From Shewanella yunxiaonensis (GTDB lineage Bacteria; Pseudomonadota; Gammaproteobacteria; Enterobacterales; Shewanellaceae), in NCBI RefSeq assembly GCF_018223345.1, contig NZ_CP073587.1, positions 655,001 through 719,000 on the forward strand: 64,000 nt of DNA, in the 5' to 3' direction. A program made the position numbers and the translations under genes. The notes under the pieces were generated by a model. It saw only the letters and a program-made list of their open reading frames with translations, was not told where the DNA came from and made no database searches. This document shows, in pieces, positions 35,343 to 45,674 of the stretch (position 1 is its first letter; every line of letters begins with the position of its first letter).

Positions 35343-37073
35343 TTGGACGCACACACGATCAATAGTCTTTTTCTGATTGGCGCATTACTGACGGCAATCA
35401 GTGTGTTGATTAGTCCGGTATCTTCACGCTTGGGTATCCCTATCCTGGTGGTGTTCTTGGCGGTTGGCATTCTGGCCGGAGAAGACGGCCCTGGTGGGAT
35501 TGTTTTTGACGATTATTCAACCGCCTATTTAATCAGTAACCTCGCACTGGCAGTCATTTTACTCGATGGTGGTATGCGAACACGTGTCGCTAGTTTCCGC
35601 GTAGCGCTGTGGCCTGCGTTATCGTTGGCAACCGTTGGGGTAGTGATCACCACCGGCCTTACCGGCATGCTGGCTGCCTGGTTATTTCATTTACAACCAT
35701 TGCAAGGGCTATTACTAGGGGCAATTGTTGGGTCTACCGACGCCGCCGCAGTATTTAGTCTGCTCAAAGGTCGCAGTATTAATGAACGTGTGGGCGCTAC
35801 TTTGGAAATTGAATCCGGTAGTAACGATCCCATGGCGGTGTTTCTGACGGTTACCCTGATTGCGGTGCTCGGTAGCGCTAGCCATGAGGGGATCTCGGCA
35901 AGTTTTCTAGCACTCAGTTTTATCAAACAGTTCGGTTTCGGGGGACTCTTTGGGCTGGTGGGGGGCTGGTTAATCTGGCGCACGGTTAATCGTACTCAGC
36001 TTGCTGATGGCTTATATTCCATTCTGGTGCTCAGCGGTGGTCTGATTGTCTACGCTATCTCCAATGCGCTCGGTGGCAGTGGCATCCTGTCTATCTATCT
36101 GGTCGGATTGTTTTTGGGAAACCGAGCCACCCGTGGCAAACATGCCATTCTCAACGTGCTGGACGGCATGACCTGGCTGGCGCAGATTGGTATGTTCCTG
36201 GTGCTGGGATTGTTGCTGACACCTTCGGAACTGACGGATATCTGGCTGCCGGGACTGTTGTTGGCTTTTGGCATGATTTTTATTGCTCGTCCCATCGCGG
36301 TGTGGATAAGCCTTTGGCCGTTTCGCAGCTTCCAAGCGCGTGAATTACATTTCATTTCATGGGTGGGACTTCGGGGTGCCGTGCCGATTATTCTGGCGGT
36401 ATTTCCGATGATGGCCGGCCTACCTAACGCCCAGTTGTATTTTAATCTGGCATTTTTTGTGGTGTTGGTTTCGTTGCTTTTACAAGGCAGTACATTAACG
36501 TCAGCTGCCCGGCTGGCGAAAATTGAGTTACCACCTAAGCCAGAGCCGGTGTCTCGTGCGGGGATAGAGATATACCCAACTAGCGAGTGGGAGATTTTTG
36601 TGTATCGCCTAAAAGCCAGTAAATGGTGTGTCGGCGAGCCACTACGGCATTTATCCATGCCAAATGGTACTCGCATTGCGGCGGTATTCAGAGATCATGA
36701 ACTGATGCATCCGTCAGGGAGTACCCGGTTAGAAGCTGACGATATCCTTTGTGTGTTAGCGCAAGAGAAGGATCTCGGGCCTTTGAGCCAACTGTTCAGT
36801 GAGGCGCCTCAGAAAAAAGATTTGCCGCGTTTTTTCGGCGACTTCTTTATTGCCATGGATGTAAAACTGGCAGATATGGCGCCGATTTATGGGTTCACGT
36901 TGGATGAAACACACTTGAGCCTGACGATTAATGAGTTAGTACAGGAACAGTTGGGCAGTTCCCCGGTGGTGGGCGATCAGTTTACTTGGCAGGGAGTCGG
37001 CTGGATTGTGGCAGATGTTCAGGATGGCCAAGTTGTTCGCATGGGGATCCGTCTACCGACGCAAGAGTTATGA
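35343..37073 (+). CDS. nhaP2: K+/H+ antiporter NhaP2 (CvrA)
   Basis: Inner-membrane cation:proton antiporter of 576 aa, of the CPA1 family. About twelve membrane helices fill residues 1-390; the conserved [12 protein letters not shown] and [12 protein letters not shown] motifs carry the ion-binding Asp residues. Residues about 420-485 form a TrkA-C/RCK-type domain, and the last 80 a CorC/HlyC-type domain, as in NhaP2. The start is TTG at 35343, made convincing by AAGGAGGT four bases upstream and by [17 protein letters not shown] aligning with the family N-terminus. It exports K+ and helps with cytoplasmic pH and potassium balance. Confidence 0.93.
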   Translation: MDAHTINSLFLIGALLTAISVLISPVSSRLGIPILVVFLAVGILAGEDGPGGIVFDDYSTAYLISNLALAVILLDGGMRTRVASFRVALWPALSLATVGVVITTGLTGMLAAWLFHLQPLQGLLLGAIVGSTDAAAVFSLLKGRSINERVGATLEIESGSNDPMAVFLTVTLIAVLGSASHEGISASFLALSFIKQFGFGGLFGLVGGWLIWRTVNRTQLADGLYSILVLSGGLIVYAISNALGGSGILSIYLVGLFLGNRATRGKHAILNVLDGMTWLAQIGMFLVLGLLLTPSELTDIWLPGLLLAFGMIFIARPIAVWISLWPFRSFQARELHFISWVGLRGAVPIILAVFPMMAGLPNAQLYFNLAFFVVLVSLLLQGSTLTSAARLAKIELPPKPEPVSRAGIEIYPTSEWEIFVYRLKASKWCVGEPLRHLSMPNGTRIAAVFRDHELMHPSGSTRLEADDILCVLAQEKDLGPLSQLFSEAPQKKDLPRFFGDFFIAMDVKLADMAPIYGFTLDETHLSLTINELVQEQLGSSPVVGDQFTWQGVGWIVADVQDGQVVRMGIRLPTQEL

Positions 37074-37114
37074 ATCCACGGGGCGTCAGCCCCGTAGGTT
37101 TAATGAACTCAGTT

Positions 37115-38041
37115 TCATTGGTAGAGCGATGGATCGGTTTGTTGCGGCCGAGTTTTAAAGCGTCGGTGTAACCACATGTACTGCGGGATATTACGACTAA
37201 TCAGTCTTTCGATAATGTGATTGCCACGAATAGCATCGGCTAACTCGTTTTCACCCGGAAAGTTTTCTAACGGTGCTTCAATTTCAATAGTGTAGCCACT
37301 GTCATCGGCATTACGCTCCACGAAGAAAGGTAAGACCTTGGCTTTGCCCAATTTTGCCAGCGTCGTGCCGCCGGTGATGGTGGCGGCTTCCTTAACTGCA
37401 AAAAATGGAATGAATACGGCACTGGAGCGGCCAAAATCTTGGTCGGCGGTGTACCAGATCACGTCGGGATTGCGCAGGCAACGCACCATTTGTCTTAGAT
37501 CGCGTTTAGGGATCAACGCCTTGTTGGAACGCAGCCGGCCGCGTACCTGAAGATATTCCATTAATGGGTTATTATGGGGGCGATATACACCCACCCCGGG
37601 ATGAAACTGACCGAAAATACGAGCGCCCATTTCTAATGGTAAGCAATGCACTGCAAACAGAATTACGCCATGACCGGCATCAAGCGTCTGCTGCACATAC
37701 TCTTGCCCTTTGATCTGCATGTGCCGCTGGATACGCGCATCACTCCACCACCAGGCATTAATCGTGTCGAAAATCGCTTTGCCAGTTTCTTCAAAGTTAC
37801 GGAGCAGCAGATGTTGCCGTTGCTCTGCAGTTTGCTCAGGAAAACAGAGTGCCAAGTTACGTCGGGCGATCTTGACCCGACTCCCCGCAAGTGTCATCGC
37901 CAACCGCCCCAAGGCCGCCCCTAACTGCATCTGCCATTTAAGTGGCAACATGGTCGTGAGTTTGGCCAAGCCGATACCTAGCCACAGCAGCCAGTATCTG
38001 GGATGTAATAAATGAGCCGAAAACTGCGCCTTTTCTACCAC
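37115..38041 (-). CDS. lpxL: Lipid A biosynthesis acyltransferase, LpxL/LpxP type
   Basis: Inner-membrane late acyltransferase of 308 aa that adds the secondary fatty acid to Kdo2-lipid IVA. The HX4E active-site motif is VHCLPLEMGAR, and YRPHNNPLMEYLQVRGRLRSNKALI and LHRRFKTRP match LpxL/LpxP closely. I place the start at GTG 38041 (GGGA about 7 bases before; gives the usual family length) rather than at the ATG at 38110, which would add 23 residues not seen in the family. Divergent from hldE, so lipid A and LPS core genes lie back to back. Confidence 0.9.
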   Translation of the reverse strand: MVEKAQFSAHLLHPRYWLLWLGIGLAKLTTMLPLKWQMQLGAALGRLAMTLAGSRVKIARRNLALCFPEQTAEQRQHLLLRNFEETGKAIFDTINAWWWSDARIQRHMQIKGQEYVQQTLDAGHGVILFAVHCLPLEMGARIFGQFHPGVGVYRPHNNPLMEYLQVRGRLRSNKALIPKRDLRQMVRCLRNPDVIWYTADQDFGRSSAVFIPFFAVKEAATITGGTTLAKLGKAKVLPFFVERNADDSGYTIEIEAPLENFPGENELADAIRGNHIIERLISRNIPQYMWLHRRFKTRPQQTDPSLYQ

Positions 38042-38145
38042 GGTATTCCCAAGTGTTACGAAAAAATTAGCGGCTATTCTAACGCAAATTCTTCGGAAAA
38101 TTAGGTACAATCAGCTTTATTTTGCCAAGACTGGATAAGTTGCAG

Positions 38146-39576
38146 ATGAAAGTGACACTGCCGCCTTTTGAAAAAGCCCGAGTATTGGTCGTGGGCGACG
38201 TGATGTTAGACCGGTACTGGACCGGCCCCACTGGCCGTATTTCACCGGAAGCGCCGGTGCCTGTGGTGAAGATTAGCCAGTTAGAGGACCGCCCCGGTGG
38301 TGCCGCCAACGTCGCGCTGAATATTGCGGCGCTGGGCGGGCAGGTAACACTTTGTGGCATAGTGGGCAATGATGAAGCGGCGAGTGCGCTGTCGGTGGGG
38401 CTTAAGGCACAAGGCGTGGTCCCAGGTTGGTTGCAAGTTGAAGACAAACCGACCATTACCAAGTTACGCGTGCTCAGTCGTAACCAACAGTTGATCCGTT
38501 TGGACTTTGAAGAAACTTTTAGCGTGGCGCAGAGTCAGCAACTGATGGCGAATGCTGAGCCACAGCTGGATAACTGTGATGTTGTCATTTTGTCTGATTA
38601 TGCCAAGGGGGCTATCAGTGACCCGCGGCTCTTTATTCAGACTGCGCGCGCCAAAGGGATCAAAGTATTGGTTGACCCTAAAGGCAGTGATTTTTCCCGT
38701 TACCATGGCGCGACGTTGATCACGCCTAATATGAGCGAGTTTGAAGCGGTTGCCGGACCGGTATCCTCTGATGCCGAATTGGTTAGCAAAGCTCGCCAGC
38801 TGATTGTTGAACATCAACTGGATGCCATGCTGATTACTCGCTCCGAACAGGGGATGACTCTGATTACCAGCGCTGGCGATGAATTGCACATCCCGACGGT
38901 GGCCCGTGAAGTCTATGATGTCACCGGTGCTGGCGATACCGTCATTTCCGCGTTAGCGAGTGCGCTGGCCGCAGGCAGCGAATTGGCTCAAGCTTGCGCT
39001 ATAGCCAATACGGCAGCGGGTGTGGTGGTTGGTAAACTGGGCACCTCAACGGTTAGCCGTATTGAACTGATTGAAGCATTATCGTTGAGTCACGGGGAAT
39101 CCGGGTTTGGTGTCGTCTCCGAAGAGCAATTAGCTTACGCACTAGAGCAAGCCAGATTGCGAGGCGAAAAAGTGGTAATGACTAATGGCTGCTTCGATAT
39201 CTTGCATGCGGGACATGTTTCTTATCTCAAAGAAGCCCGCGCGTTAGGTGATCGCTTGATTGTAGCGGTCAATGATGACGATTCTGTGCGTCGTTTGAAG
39301 GGCGATGGTCGTCCTGTGAACAATGTGGCGCGGCGTATGGCCGTATTGGCCGGTTTAGCTTCCGTAGACTGGGTGGTTCCATTCAGTGAAGACACCCCAC
39401 AACGTATTATTGCGCGGTTATTACCCGACCTGTTAGTTAAAGGTGGCGATTACCGGGTGGATGAGATTGCCGGTGGTAAGGAAGTGATCGCTGCCGGTGG
39501 TAGCGTTAAAGTGCTGGGATTTGAAGATGGCATCTCCACTACGGCAATCATCCAGCGTATTATGGATAAACCCTGA
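38146..39576 (+). CDS. hldE: Bifunctional heptose 7-phosphate kinase / heptose 1-phosphate adenylyltransferase HldE
   Basis: Cytoplasmic enzyme of 476 aa making ADP-heptose for the LPS inner core. The N-terminal PfkB-type kinase domain (about 1-320) has [11 protein letters not shown] and the catalytic-base motif DVTGAGDTV; the C-terminal nucleotidyltransferase domain (about 340-476) has [16 protein letters not shown] and LLVKGGDY. I use ATG 38146 because the protein then starts [25 protein letters not shown], matching the family; a TTG eight codons earlier is less likely. Its stop overlaps the next gene's start (TGATG). Confidence 0.96.
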   Translation: MKVTLPPFEKARVLVVGDVMLDRYWTGPTGRISPEAPVPVVKISQLEDRPGGAANVALNIAALGGQVTLCGIVGNDEAASALSVGLKAQGVVPGWLQVEDKPTITKLRVLSRNQQLIRLDFEETFSVAQSQQLMANAEPQLDNCDVVILSDYAKGAISDPRLFIQTARAKGIKVLVDPKGSDFSRYHGATLITPNMSEFEAVAGPVSSDAELVSKARQLIVEHQLDAMLITRSEQGMTLITSAGDELHIPTVAREVYDVTGAGDTVISALASALAAGSELAQACAIANTAAGVVVGKLGTSTVSRIELIEALSLSHGESGFGVVSEEQLAYALEQARLRGEKVVMTNGCFDILHAGHVSYLKEARALGDRLIVAVNDDDSVRRLKGDGRPVNNVARRMAVLAGLASVDWVVPFSEDTPQRIIARLLPDLLVKGGDYRVDEIAGGKEVIAAGGSVKVLGFEDGISTTAIIQRIMDKP

Positions 39577-40427
39577 TGTTAGCCAGCTTGCTGACGGCCA
39601 CACTGTTTTGGGCTGATATCGGTCCCAAACAGGCGTTGGTGTGTCCGCCAGCGGCTATTACCCAGTGTCTGGCAACCCTGCCAGATAAAGTCCGTCAGCA
39701 ATTGCCGAGTGATAAAACTCGTTACAGTGATGCATTAGCGCTGCGTGCAGCGATGGCCATTCCCGTTAATGACCCTGCTATTGCCGGTATTGTGTTGTGG
39801 GCTCCTGAACAACTTGCCTCTAGTCAGAGTGCACTTTGGAACGGGCAGGTTTACCAACTGCCGCTGGAGCAGCAGCCCTTGCTGACGTTATGGCATGAGC
39901 TGGGGCATCTGGAGATTAAGCGGTTACAGGGAAGTGTGTTGCCGATAAATTTGACCACTTTGGAATATGAGTGGTTGGCTGACTGCTATATGACCTGGCG
40001 CAGCGCCAAAAGCACCGGAACGTTGGCGTTGGCCTGGCAACAGTATGATCGCCGCAATCTTGGGGTGATTACCGATATCGACAACTTATCGCACTGGAGT
40101 GCATTATATCTGTTACCTGTGCTCACTGATTACAGTGCCGCACAGATTGCCAGTTTCCCGACTTTTAAAGATTTTGTCGCAGATTTTTTCCCGAAAGTTC
40201 ACCGTTTCGATAATGATGCCGTTGCGGAGTTTTCCAGTCTGTTGCAGCGGGTGTTCGGCTCCGGTAGCGTGCATCCGTTACCGGGCTATATGTTCTGGCG
40301 TCGTCCAGCCTTAGGACAGATTCTGCGACCGACGTTTTCCAGACTGATGGGCGAATCAGCCGCTAAGAAATGGTTGCAGCAGCAACGTATGCTGACTCAG
40401 ACACCGTTCATTGGTTCAGGTATCTGA
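39576..40427 (+). CDS. HExxH-type putative metallopeptidase, unknown
   Basis: Protein of 283 aa not recognised by me. It has the zinc-protease motif HELGH at residues 107-111, and about 20 residues later an EWLADCY segment (132-138) that resembles the third ligand region (E-x-x-A-D) of gluzincins. The N-terminus ([15 protein letters not shown]) is hydrophobic and could be a short signal or membrane anchor. It overlaps the hldE stop by one base, so it is translationally coupled to LPS heptose synthesis. Substrate unknown; a role at the envelope is suggested only by context. Confidence 0.65.
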   Translation: MLASLLTATLFWADIGPKQALVCPPAAITQCLATLPDKVRQQLPSDKTRYSDALALRAAMAIPVNDPAIAGIVLWAPEQLASSQSALWNGQVYQLPLEQQPLLTLWHELGHLEIKRLQGSVLPINLTTLEYEWLADCYMTWRSAKSTGTLALAWQQYDRRNLGVITDIDNLSHWSALYLLPVLTDYSAAQIASFPTFKDFVADFFPKVHRFDNDAVAEFSSLLQRVFGSGSVHPLPGYMFWRRPALGQILRPTFSRLMGESAAKKWLQQQRMLTQTPFIGSGI

Positions 40428-40447
40428 ATCTGCCCTGAACAAACCTT

Positions 40448-40472
40448 AAAAACCGCTCCATGAGTGGGTTTT
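40448..40472 (+). terminator. Hairpin after the hldE operon
   Basis: Imperfect stem AAAAACCGCTC / GAGTGGGTTTT with a 3-nt loop, about 20 nt past the HExxH gene stop. T-run of four only. Confidence 0.45.
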
Positions 40473-40548
40473 GGTGCAAGCCATCGCGAAAATCCTTTGG
40501 TAAGCTTTGGTTCGATTGAACAGGCGACAGTATCAGAGGACAGTCATT

Positions 40549-41028
40549 ATGGCGAAGCGATCAAAGGCGCAGACCGAACTTACCATTCAGCAAATCATGG
40601 ATGAAGCATTCCGTCAGATTCTGACCATTGGCTTCGAAACTATGTCCTATTCTACGTTGGCTGATGCCTTGGGCATCAGCCGTACCGGTGTAAGCCATCA
40701 TTTCCCGCGCAAACTGGATTTTTTATTAAGACTCAATGAACGCATCGGCGAGCATTTTATCTCTGCACTGGATTTCTCTAGCATTGAAGCGCTGCAATAT
40801 TCGTGGCAACAGGCCATGACACGGCCGGAACAGCAAGCGGTGCTGCGGCTGTTTTTCAGCATCTGTGGCCGTGTTGAAGATGAAATGCCGGAGTTTATTG
40901 CGGTTGAGCAGGCATTGCGGCAAGCGGAGTCTGCGCTCGGTGTCGCCGGCCGCGAACAGGTACAAGAGTTATTAGGTGCCACCGCATTGCAGTTATCTTC
41001 CTGCACCTTGCTGGCAAAAGCTGCCTAA
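40549..41028 (+). CDS. TetR-type transcriptional regulator
   Basis: DNA-binding regulator of 159 aa. Residues about 8-55 are a TetR helix-turn-helix domain (TIQQIMDEAFRQILTIGFETMSYSTLADALGISRTGVSHHFPRKLDFLL). The C-terminal ligand/dimer domain is helical and shorter than usual for TetR proteins (about 190-220 aa), so it may be a compact member. I chose ATG 40549 with AGAGGA eight bases upstream. It stands alone with its own terminator; the target and ligand are not evident. Confidence 0.85.
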   Translation: MAKRSKAQTELTIQQIMDEAFRQILTIGFETMSYSTLADALGISRTGVSHHFPRKLDFLLRLNERIGEHFISALDFSSIEALQYSWQQAMTRPEQQAVLRLFFSICGRVEDEMPEFIAVEQALRQAESALGVAGREQVQELLGATALQLSSCTLLAKAA

Positions 41029-41076
41029 AGGGTAAGATGTAACATATTGCTTACATTGTATAAATATTCCTAACAG

Positions 41077-41111
41077 ACGGTTGTCAGGATTACTCTGGCA
41101 GCCGTTTTTTT
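41077..41111 (+). terminator. Terminator after the TetR gene
   Basis: Eleven-base stem (two G-U pairs) ACGGTTGTCAG / CTGGCAGCCGT with a 7-nt loop, then seven T residues. Confidence 0.9.
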
Positions 41112-41180
41112 AGTCGTTGCATCTTTACTTCAAACTGTGCTAGTGTCGAAGCATGTTAAAAAGTGAGACGTAGGTCACAC

Positions 41181-41522
41181 ATGAAAAGAATGCAGCAAGC
41201 AATCACTCTGTGGCTAGCCAGCGTAACGCTGACGTTGTCGCTTGCTGTTATTTCTGCCCCCAGAGATTTGGCTGAAGGTTCGTTGCTATTTGCCGACGAC
41301 CAGTCAATGCTGCAGGCAATTCTGCCGGATAACTCGTTACCCGTGCTGTTGCTTGAAAATGCTTTTGAACCCATCGAACCAGTTATTCCGCGTACTCGCA
41401 CTAAGCTGGTGCCACGTCGAGTTCTCAGTAGTGTATTGCCACAGTCGGAATACAAACGTGCACTTGTTAAGACATCGGTCTTTCCGCAAGCGCTGACCCG
41501 CGCTCCCCCTGCCTTTGCCTGA
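41181..41522 (+). CDS. Small exported protein of unknown function
   Basis: Protein of 113 aa beginning with a Lys/Arg start and a hydrophobic core (MKRMQQAITLWLASVTLTLSLAVISA), a likely signal peptide cleaved near residue 26. The remaining sequence has Pro/Leu-rich stretches (PDNSLPVLLLENAFEPIEPVIPRTRTKLVPRR) and no motif I know. ATG 41181 is chosen over upstream GTG 41163 because the signal peptide then begins directly. It is followed 48 nt later by the CBS-domain gene, perhaps in the same transcript. Coding potential is moderate. Confidence 0.5.
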   Translation: MKRMQQAITLWLASVTLTLSLAVISAPRDLAEGSLLFADDQSMLQAILPDNSLPVLLLENAFEPIEPVIPRTRTKLVPRRVLSSVLPQSEYKRALVKTSVFPQALTRAPPAFA

Positions 41523-41569
41523 TATCCCAATAACGTTGTTCAATTTTTGGATTCAAGCAGAGGTGTATT

Positions 41570-42157
41570 ATGAAAACACTGCAAACTTATACTCTTAACT
41601 CTTTGGAAATAAACGATAATAGCCGTTTATTGAAGGAAGATTCTAAAGCAACTGCTGCGTTGATGAATTTCAGCCACTCAACTCGCATGGCATTAAATGC
41701 CGATATGCCCGTACCTGATGCCTACCAAATCATGACGGCTGAAAACAGTCAGATCAATTATGTGGTTAATGATCATCATGAACTGTTGGGTATCGTCAGC
41801 CGCAACTGGCTATCCAGTGACAATCTGATGAAATATACCGATAAAAATCATGGGCCTTCGTTCTGGAGCGTATTTGACCTGATGTTACCTATCTCTGAAC
41901 TGCCAGCTGTTGATGACGCTCAGTTACAGGATGTTACGGTACTTGATGTGCTGGAAACATTCCGCAGTATCCAACGCGATTTTATGTTGGTATTGGATAG
42001 TAATGGTCAAATACGGGGTTTGCTGAGTGCGGAAGATATGATCGCGCGTTTAGAGCATGCACCGACATTTCGTGATAAAGGCGGCGAAGTACTGGAGATT
42101 TTACGGCAGTTACGTGAAAGCCATGGGTTGGAGCCACTGCAAGTCGTTAACGGTTAA
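41570..42157 (+). CDS. CBS-domain protein
   Basis: Cytoplasmic protein of 195 aa containing a pair of CBS motifs. The first unit is about residues 42-80 (ADMPVPDAYQIMTAENSQINYVVNDHHELLGIVSR), the second about 120-160 (VTVLDVLETFRSIQRDFMLVLDSNGQIRGLLSAEDMIARL). Such pairs bind adenine nucleotides and regulate partner proteins; the partner is not evident here. The C-terminal tail (LRQLRESHGL) is helical. Good ribosome binding site AGAGGT before ATG 41570. Confidence 0.85.
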   Translation: MKTLQTYTLNSLEINDNSRLLKEDSKATAALMNFSHSTRMALNADMPVPDAYQIMTAENSQINYVVNDHHELLGIVSRNWLSSDNLMKYTDKNHGPSFWSVFDLMLPISELPAVDDAQLQDVTVLDVLETFRSIQRDFMLVLDSNGQIRGLLSAEDMIARLEHAPTFRDKGGEVLEILRQLRESHGLEPLQVVNG

Positions 42158-42173
42158 CCGTTTGCCCTAATAA

Positions 42174-42199
42174 AAAACCGGTGGCATGCCACCGGTTTT
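42174..42199. terminator. Bidirectional terminator between the CBS gene and pntB
   Basis: Near-perfect palindrome, arms AAAACCGGTGGC and GCCACCGGTTTT, flanked by A-run and T-run, serving both convergent genes. Confidence 0.92.
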
Positions 42200-42224
42200 G
42201 TTATATGGGAAGCAGATCGCAGAA

Positions 42225-43709
42225 TTACAGTGCGTTAAGAATTGCAGTCACAGATTCTTTGGCATCTCCGAACAACATCTGGGTGTTATCTTTGAAGAAC
42301 AGTGGGTTCTGTACGCCTGCGTATCCAGTATTCATAGAGCGTTTGAATGCGATAACATTCTGTGCTTTCCACACTTCCAATACCGGCATACCGGCAATTG
42401 GGCTACCTGGATCTTCTGCCGCAGCAGGGTTAACGGTATCGTTGGCACCGATCACCAATACAGTGTCTGTGTCTTCGAAATCGTCATTAATTTCATCCAT
42501 TTCCAGCACGATATCATAGGGCACTTTGGCTTCAGCCAGCAGTACGTTCATATGGCCTGGTAGACGACCGGCAACCGGATGGATACCAAAGCGGACTTTG
42601 ACGCCCATTGCACGCAGTTTCTGGGTGATCTCTGCCACAGGGTATTGTGCTTGTGCAACCGCCATCCCATACCCGGGAGTGATGATCACTGAGCTGGAGT
42701 TTTTCAGCAGATCGGCAACTTCTTCGGCAGTAGTTTCACGATATTCACCCAGCTCTTGGTCGCCACTGCTGGTAGCACCATCAGTACCAAAACCACCGGC
42801 AATAACAGAGATAAATGAACGATTCATCGCCTTACACATGATGTAAGACAGAATTGCACCTGAAGAACCTACCAACGCGCCGGTTACGATCAGCAGATCG
42901 TTCGACAGCATGAAGCCCGCCGCCGCAGCAGCCCATCCTGAGTATGAGTTCAACATTGACACAACTACCGGCATGTCAGCTCCGCCGATAGAAGCCACCA
43001 GATGCCAGCCAAAGGCCAGGGCAATCAGGGTCATCAACAATACCGCGAAGGTGTTACCACCGGCATTTACAAAGTACAGCAACAATACAAATGCTACGAC
43101 AACTGCCAGCAGATTCAGCTTATGGCGATGCGGTAGCATCAGTGGCTTGGAGGAGATAATGCCACGAAGCTTACCAAAGGCCACGATTGAACCAGTGAAG
43201 GTTACCGCACCGATAAAGATACCGAGGAAGATTTCAACCAGATGGATGTTAAGCATTGCACCTGTCAGCTCGGCATGCTGCGCGGCTTTGGCGGCTTCTT
43301 TAAAGGCTTCAGTTGCGGCATCCAATGTTGCTTGCAGATCTGAACCCGCAGTCACTACCACACTGGTAGTGGTTGCCGGATGCAGGTCGATAAAGCTGTT
43401 GAAACCTACCAGAACCGCTGCCAGACCTACGAAAGAGTGTAGGATAGCGACCAATTCTGGCATCTGAGTCATTTCTACTTTTAGTGCCAGACGTACGCCT
43501 ACGGCACCGCCAATCACCATCGCCAGAATGATCCACTGAACACCTGTGGTTTCGGGGTTAAGGATAGTGGCAATCAAGGCGATCGCCATCCCGGAGACCC
43601 CTAGAATATTGCCCTGTTTAGCGGTTTCCTGCTTGGAAAGCCCAGCCAAACTCAAAATAAAACACAGCGCTGCAATGATATAGGCCGCTGTTACCAGTCC
43701 TTGAGACAC
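42225..43709 (-). CDS. pntB: NAD(P) transhydrogenase subunit beta PntB
   Basis: Inner-membrane subunit of the proton-translocating transhydrogenase that makes NADPH from NADH. The 494-aa protein has about nine membrane helices (residues 1-290) and the NADP-binding domain III (about 310-494) with [13 protein letters not shown] and [15 protein letters not shown]. coli PntB is about 462 aa; the extra 32 residues lie between helices near residues 115-150 (rich in Ala, Glu, Lys: [24 protein letters not shown]). The gene is 13 nt after pntA in the same operon. Confidence 0.96.
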   Translation of the reverse strand: MSQGLVTAAYIIAALCFILSLAGLSKQETAKQGNILGVSGMAIALIATILNPETTGVQWIILAMVIGGAVGVRLALKVEMTQMPELVAILHSFVGLAAVLVGFNSFIDLHPATTTSVVVTAGSDLQATLDAATEAFKEAAKAAQHAELTGAMLNIHLVEIFLGIFIGAVTFTGSIVAFGKLRGIISSKPLMLPHRHKLNLLAVVVAFVLLLYFVNAGGNTFAVLLMTLIALAFGWHLVASIGGADMPVVVSMLNSYSGWAAAAAGFMLSNDLLIVTGALVGSSGAILSYIMCKAMNRSFISVIAGGFGTDGATSSGDQELGEYRETTAEEVADLLKNSSSVIITPGYGMAVAQAQYPVAEITQKLRAMGVKVRFGIHPVAGRLPGHMNVLLAEAKVPYDIVLEMDEINDDFEDTDTVLVIGANDTVNPAAAEDPGSPIAGMPVLEVWKAQNVIAFKRSMNTGYAGVQNPLFFKDNTQMLFGDAKESVTAILNAL

Positions 43710-43722
43710 GATATCTTCCCCC

Positions 43723-45252
43723 TTAACCTTTACGGAACATCTTCAGCATGCGCTGAGTGACCGTAAAGCCACCAAAGATGTTAATACTGGCGATCAGCAC
43801 CGCAAAAAAGGCCAGGCCAGTAACCAGCGCTGAACCCTGACCAATTTGCAGCAATGCACCCACAACGATAATCCCGGAGATAGCGTTGGTGACCGACATC
43901 AGCGGGGTATGCAGTGAGTGAGTCACGTTCCATACCACGTAGTAACCGACGATGCAGGACAACAGGAACACGGTAAAATGCGATAAAAACTCTGGAGGTG
44001 CGACAGAGGCTACTGCTGCAAAGGCAATTGCGCCGACCGCGCCCAACACATATTTCAGTTTTGATGGGGCTTTAGGCGCGGCCGCTTGTTTAGCTACCGC
44101 GTTCGCCGGCTGCTTCTGCGGTGCCGCAGAGACTGAGATCTTTGGTGGCGGGAAGGTCACTTCACCCGCCTTGACCACAGTCATATTACGCATCACGGTA
44201 TCTTCAAAATCGATAACCGCATTGCCATCTTTTTCTTTGCACATCAGCTTCATCAGGTTCACCAAGTTGGTGCCATAAAGCTGTGAAGATTGTGCCGGTA
44301 AGCGGCCCGGGAGATCGGTATAACCGATAACTTTTACACCATTAGCGGTGACAAACAATTCACCCGGCTGGGTATATTCACAGTTGCCACCAGTCGCCGC
44401 AGCCATATCGACAATGATAGAACCTGGTTTCATGGTGTCGACCATTTCCTTGGTGATCAGCCGTGGTGCAGGGCGTCCAGGGATCAGCGCGGTGGTAATG
44501 ATGATGTCGACTTCTTTGGCCTGTTTGGCAAACAGTTCCATTTCGGCCTTGATGAACTCTTCGCTCATCACTTTGGCATAACCGTCAGAAGACGCGCCGT
44601 CCTCACCACCAAAGTCTAGCTTGAGGAATTCACCGCCCATCGATTCAATCTGTTCAGCCACTTCCAGGCGGGTATCGAATGCTCTGACAATCGCGCCTAA
44701 TGAACCGGCGGCACCGATTGCGGCGAGACCCGCAACCCCGGCACCAATGACCAGCACTTTAGCAGGAGGCACTTTACCGGCCGCAGTGATTTGACCCGTA
44801 AAGAAACGGCCAAATTCATGTGCGGCTTCGACGACTGCGCGGTAGCCCCCGATGTTAGCCATGGAAGACAACGCATCCATGGATTGGGCACGAGAAATAC
44901 GTGGAACCATGTCCATCGCCATCACATTGATGTTGCGTTTGGAGAGTTTTTCCACTAATTCGGCATTCTGAGCCGGCCAAATAAAGCTGACCAGGGTGGC
45001 ACCATCTTTAATCTTGGCGATCTCTTCATCTGTAGGTGCATTGACCTTAAAGATGAAATCCGCTTGCCAAACTTCGGGTGCGACAACAGCGCCTGCGGCT
45101 TCAAAGGCTGCATCGTCAAAGCTGGACAGCGCCCCCGCGCCTACTTCTACGATGACTTCGAAGCCGAGCTTTTTCAATTGCTCGACGGTGGCCGGGGTCG
45201 CTGCGACCCTGGTTTCACCGGGGAGAATTTCTCTCGGTATTCCAATTTGCAT
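43723..45252 (-). CDS. pntA: NAD(P) transhydrogenase subunit alpha PntA
   Basis: Alpha subunit of 509 aa of the transhydrogenase. The NAD-binding domain I occupies about residues 1-380 with the Rossmann motif [22 protein letters not shown]; four membrane helices lie at about 405-495. Its NADPH output would supply the sulfite reductase encoded by the divergent cysJI. Promoter elements must lie in the 420-bp gap shared with cysJ. Confidence 0.96.
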   Translation of the reverse strand: MQIGIPREILPGETRVAATPATVEQLKKLGFEVIVEVGAGALSSFDDAAFEAAGAVVAPEVWQADFIFKVNAPTDEEIAKIKDGATLVSFIWPAQNAELVEKLSKRNINVMAMDMVPRISRAQSMDALSSMANIGGYRAVVEAAHEFGRFFTGQITAAGKVPPAKVLVIGAGVAGLAAIGAAGSLGAIVRAFDTRLEVAEQIESMGGEFLKLDFGGEDGASSDGYAKVMSEEFIKAEMELFAKQAKEVDIIITTALIPGRPAPRLITKEMVDTMKPGSIIVDMAAATGGNCEYTQPGELFVTANGVKVIGYTDLPGRLPAQSSQLYGTNLVNLMKLMCKEKDGNAVIDFEDTVMRNMTVVKAGEVTFPPPKISVSAAPQKQPANAVAKQAAAPKAPSKLKYVLGAVGAIAFAAVASVAPPEFLSHFTVFLLSCIVGYYVVWNVTHSLHTPLMSVTNAISGIIVVGALLQIGQGSALVTGLAFFAVLIASINIFGGFTVTQRMLKMFRKG

Positions 45253-45674
45253 GACTGATTCCTGATGATTGATAAATAAACACCTGCCCGCAGTGCTCCT
45301 TCTGCAGGCAGATAAAAATCTGCTTTTCCCGGTCAGTTATCGGCAACTATGTTGCAATCAAGTGATAAATAATTACCTGAACAGCCGGTCTATTAGACTA
45401 CTCCGTTTTTTGAGAACCGACAGTCTTCCTTTTGCCACACATTTAGTGCTAGGGCATTGTCGCAACTCTTTGCTCGGAAACAAGCGCATATTGCTCAAGC
45501 CGAGTATTTCTTAGCTGGTCGGAGCAAATAATATGCGCTAGGCCACATTTTTTTAACTTAATTGTCGCAAATCTCATATTCCAAATAAATATAAAAAATT
45601 AAATATTATTCTTTTTTGACTTTCGTGAGCACAGATAAGCTTGCGGCTATCTCTCTGTCGCAAGGTTTGGCTCC
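45253..45674. other. Divergent promoter region pntA / cysJ
   Basis: About 420 bp with no gene. It contains an inverted repeat, GCGCATATTGCTC (45484-45496) and GAGCAAATAATATGCGC (45522-45538), able to form an imperfect 13-bp stem, and an AT-rich run at 45540-45620 ahead of cysJ. No clear CysB site could be defined by eye. Confidence 0.5.

Noticed and set aside
36095..36676. 193-aa minus-strand frame within nhaP2
   Set aside because: It is antisense to a well-supported membrane antiporter; no family match seen.
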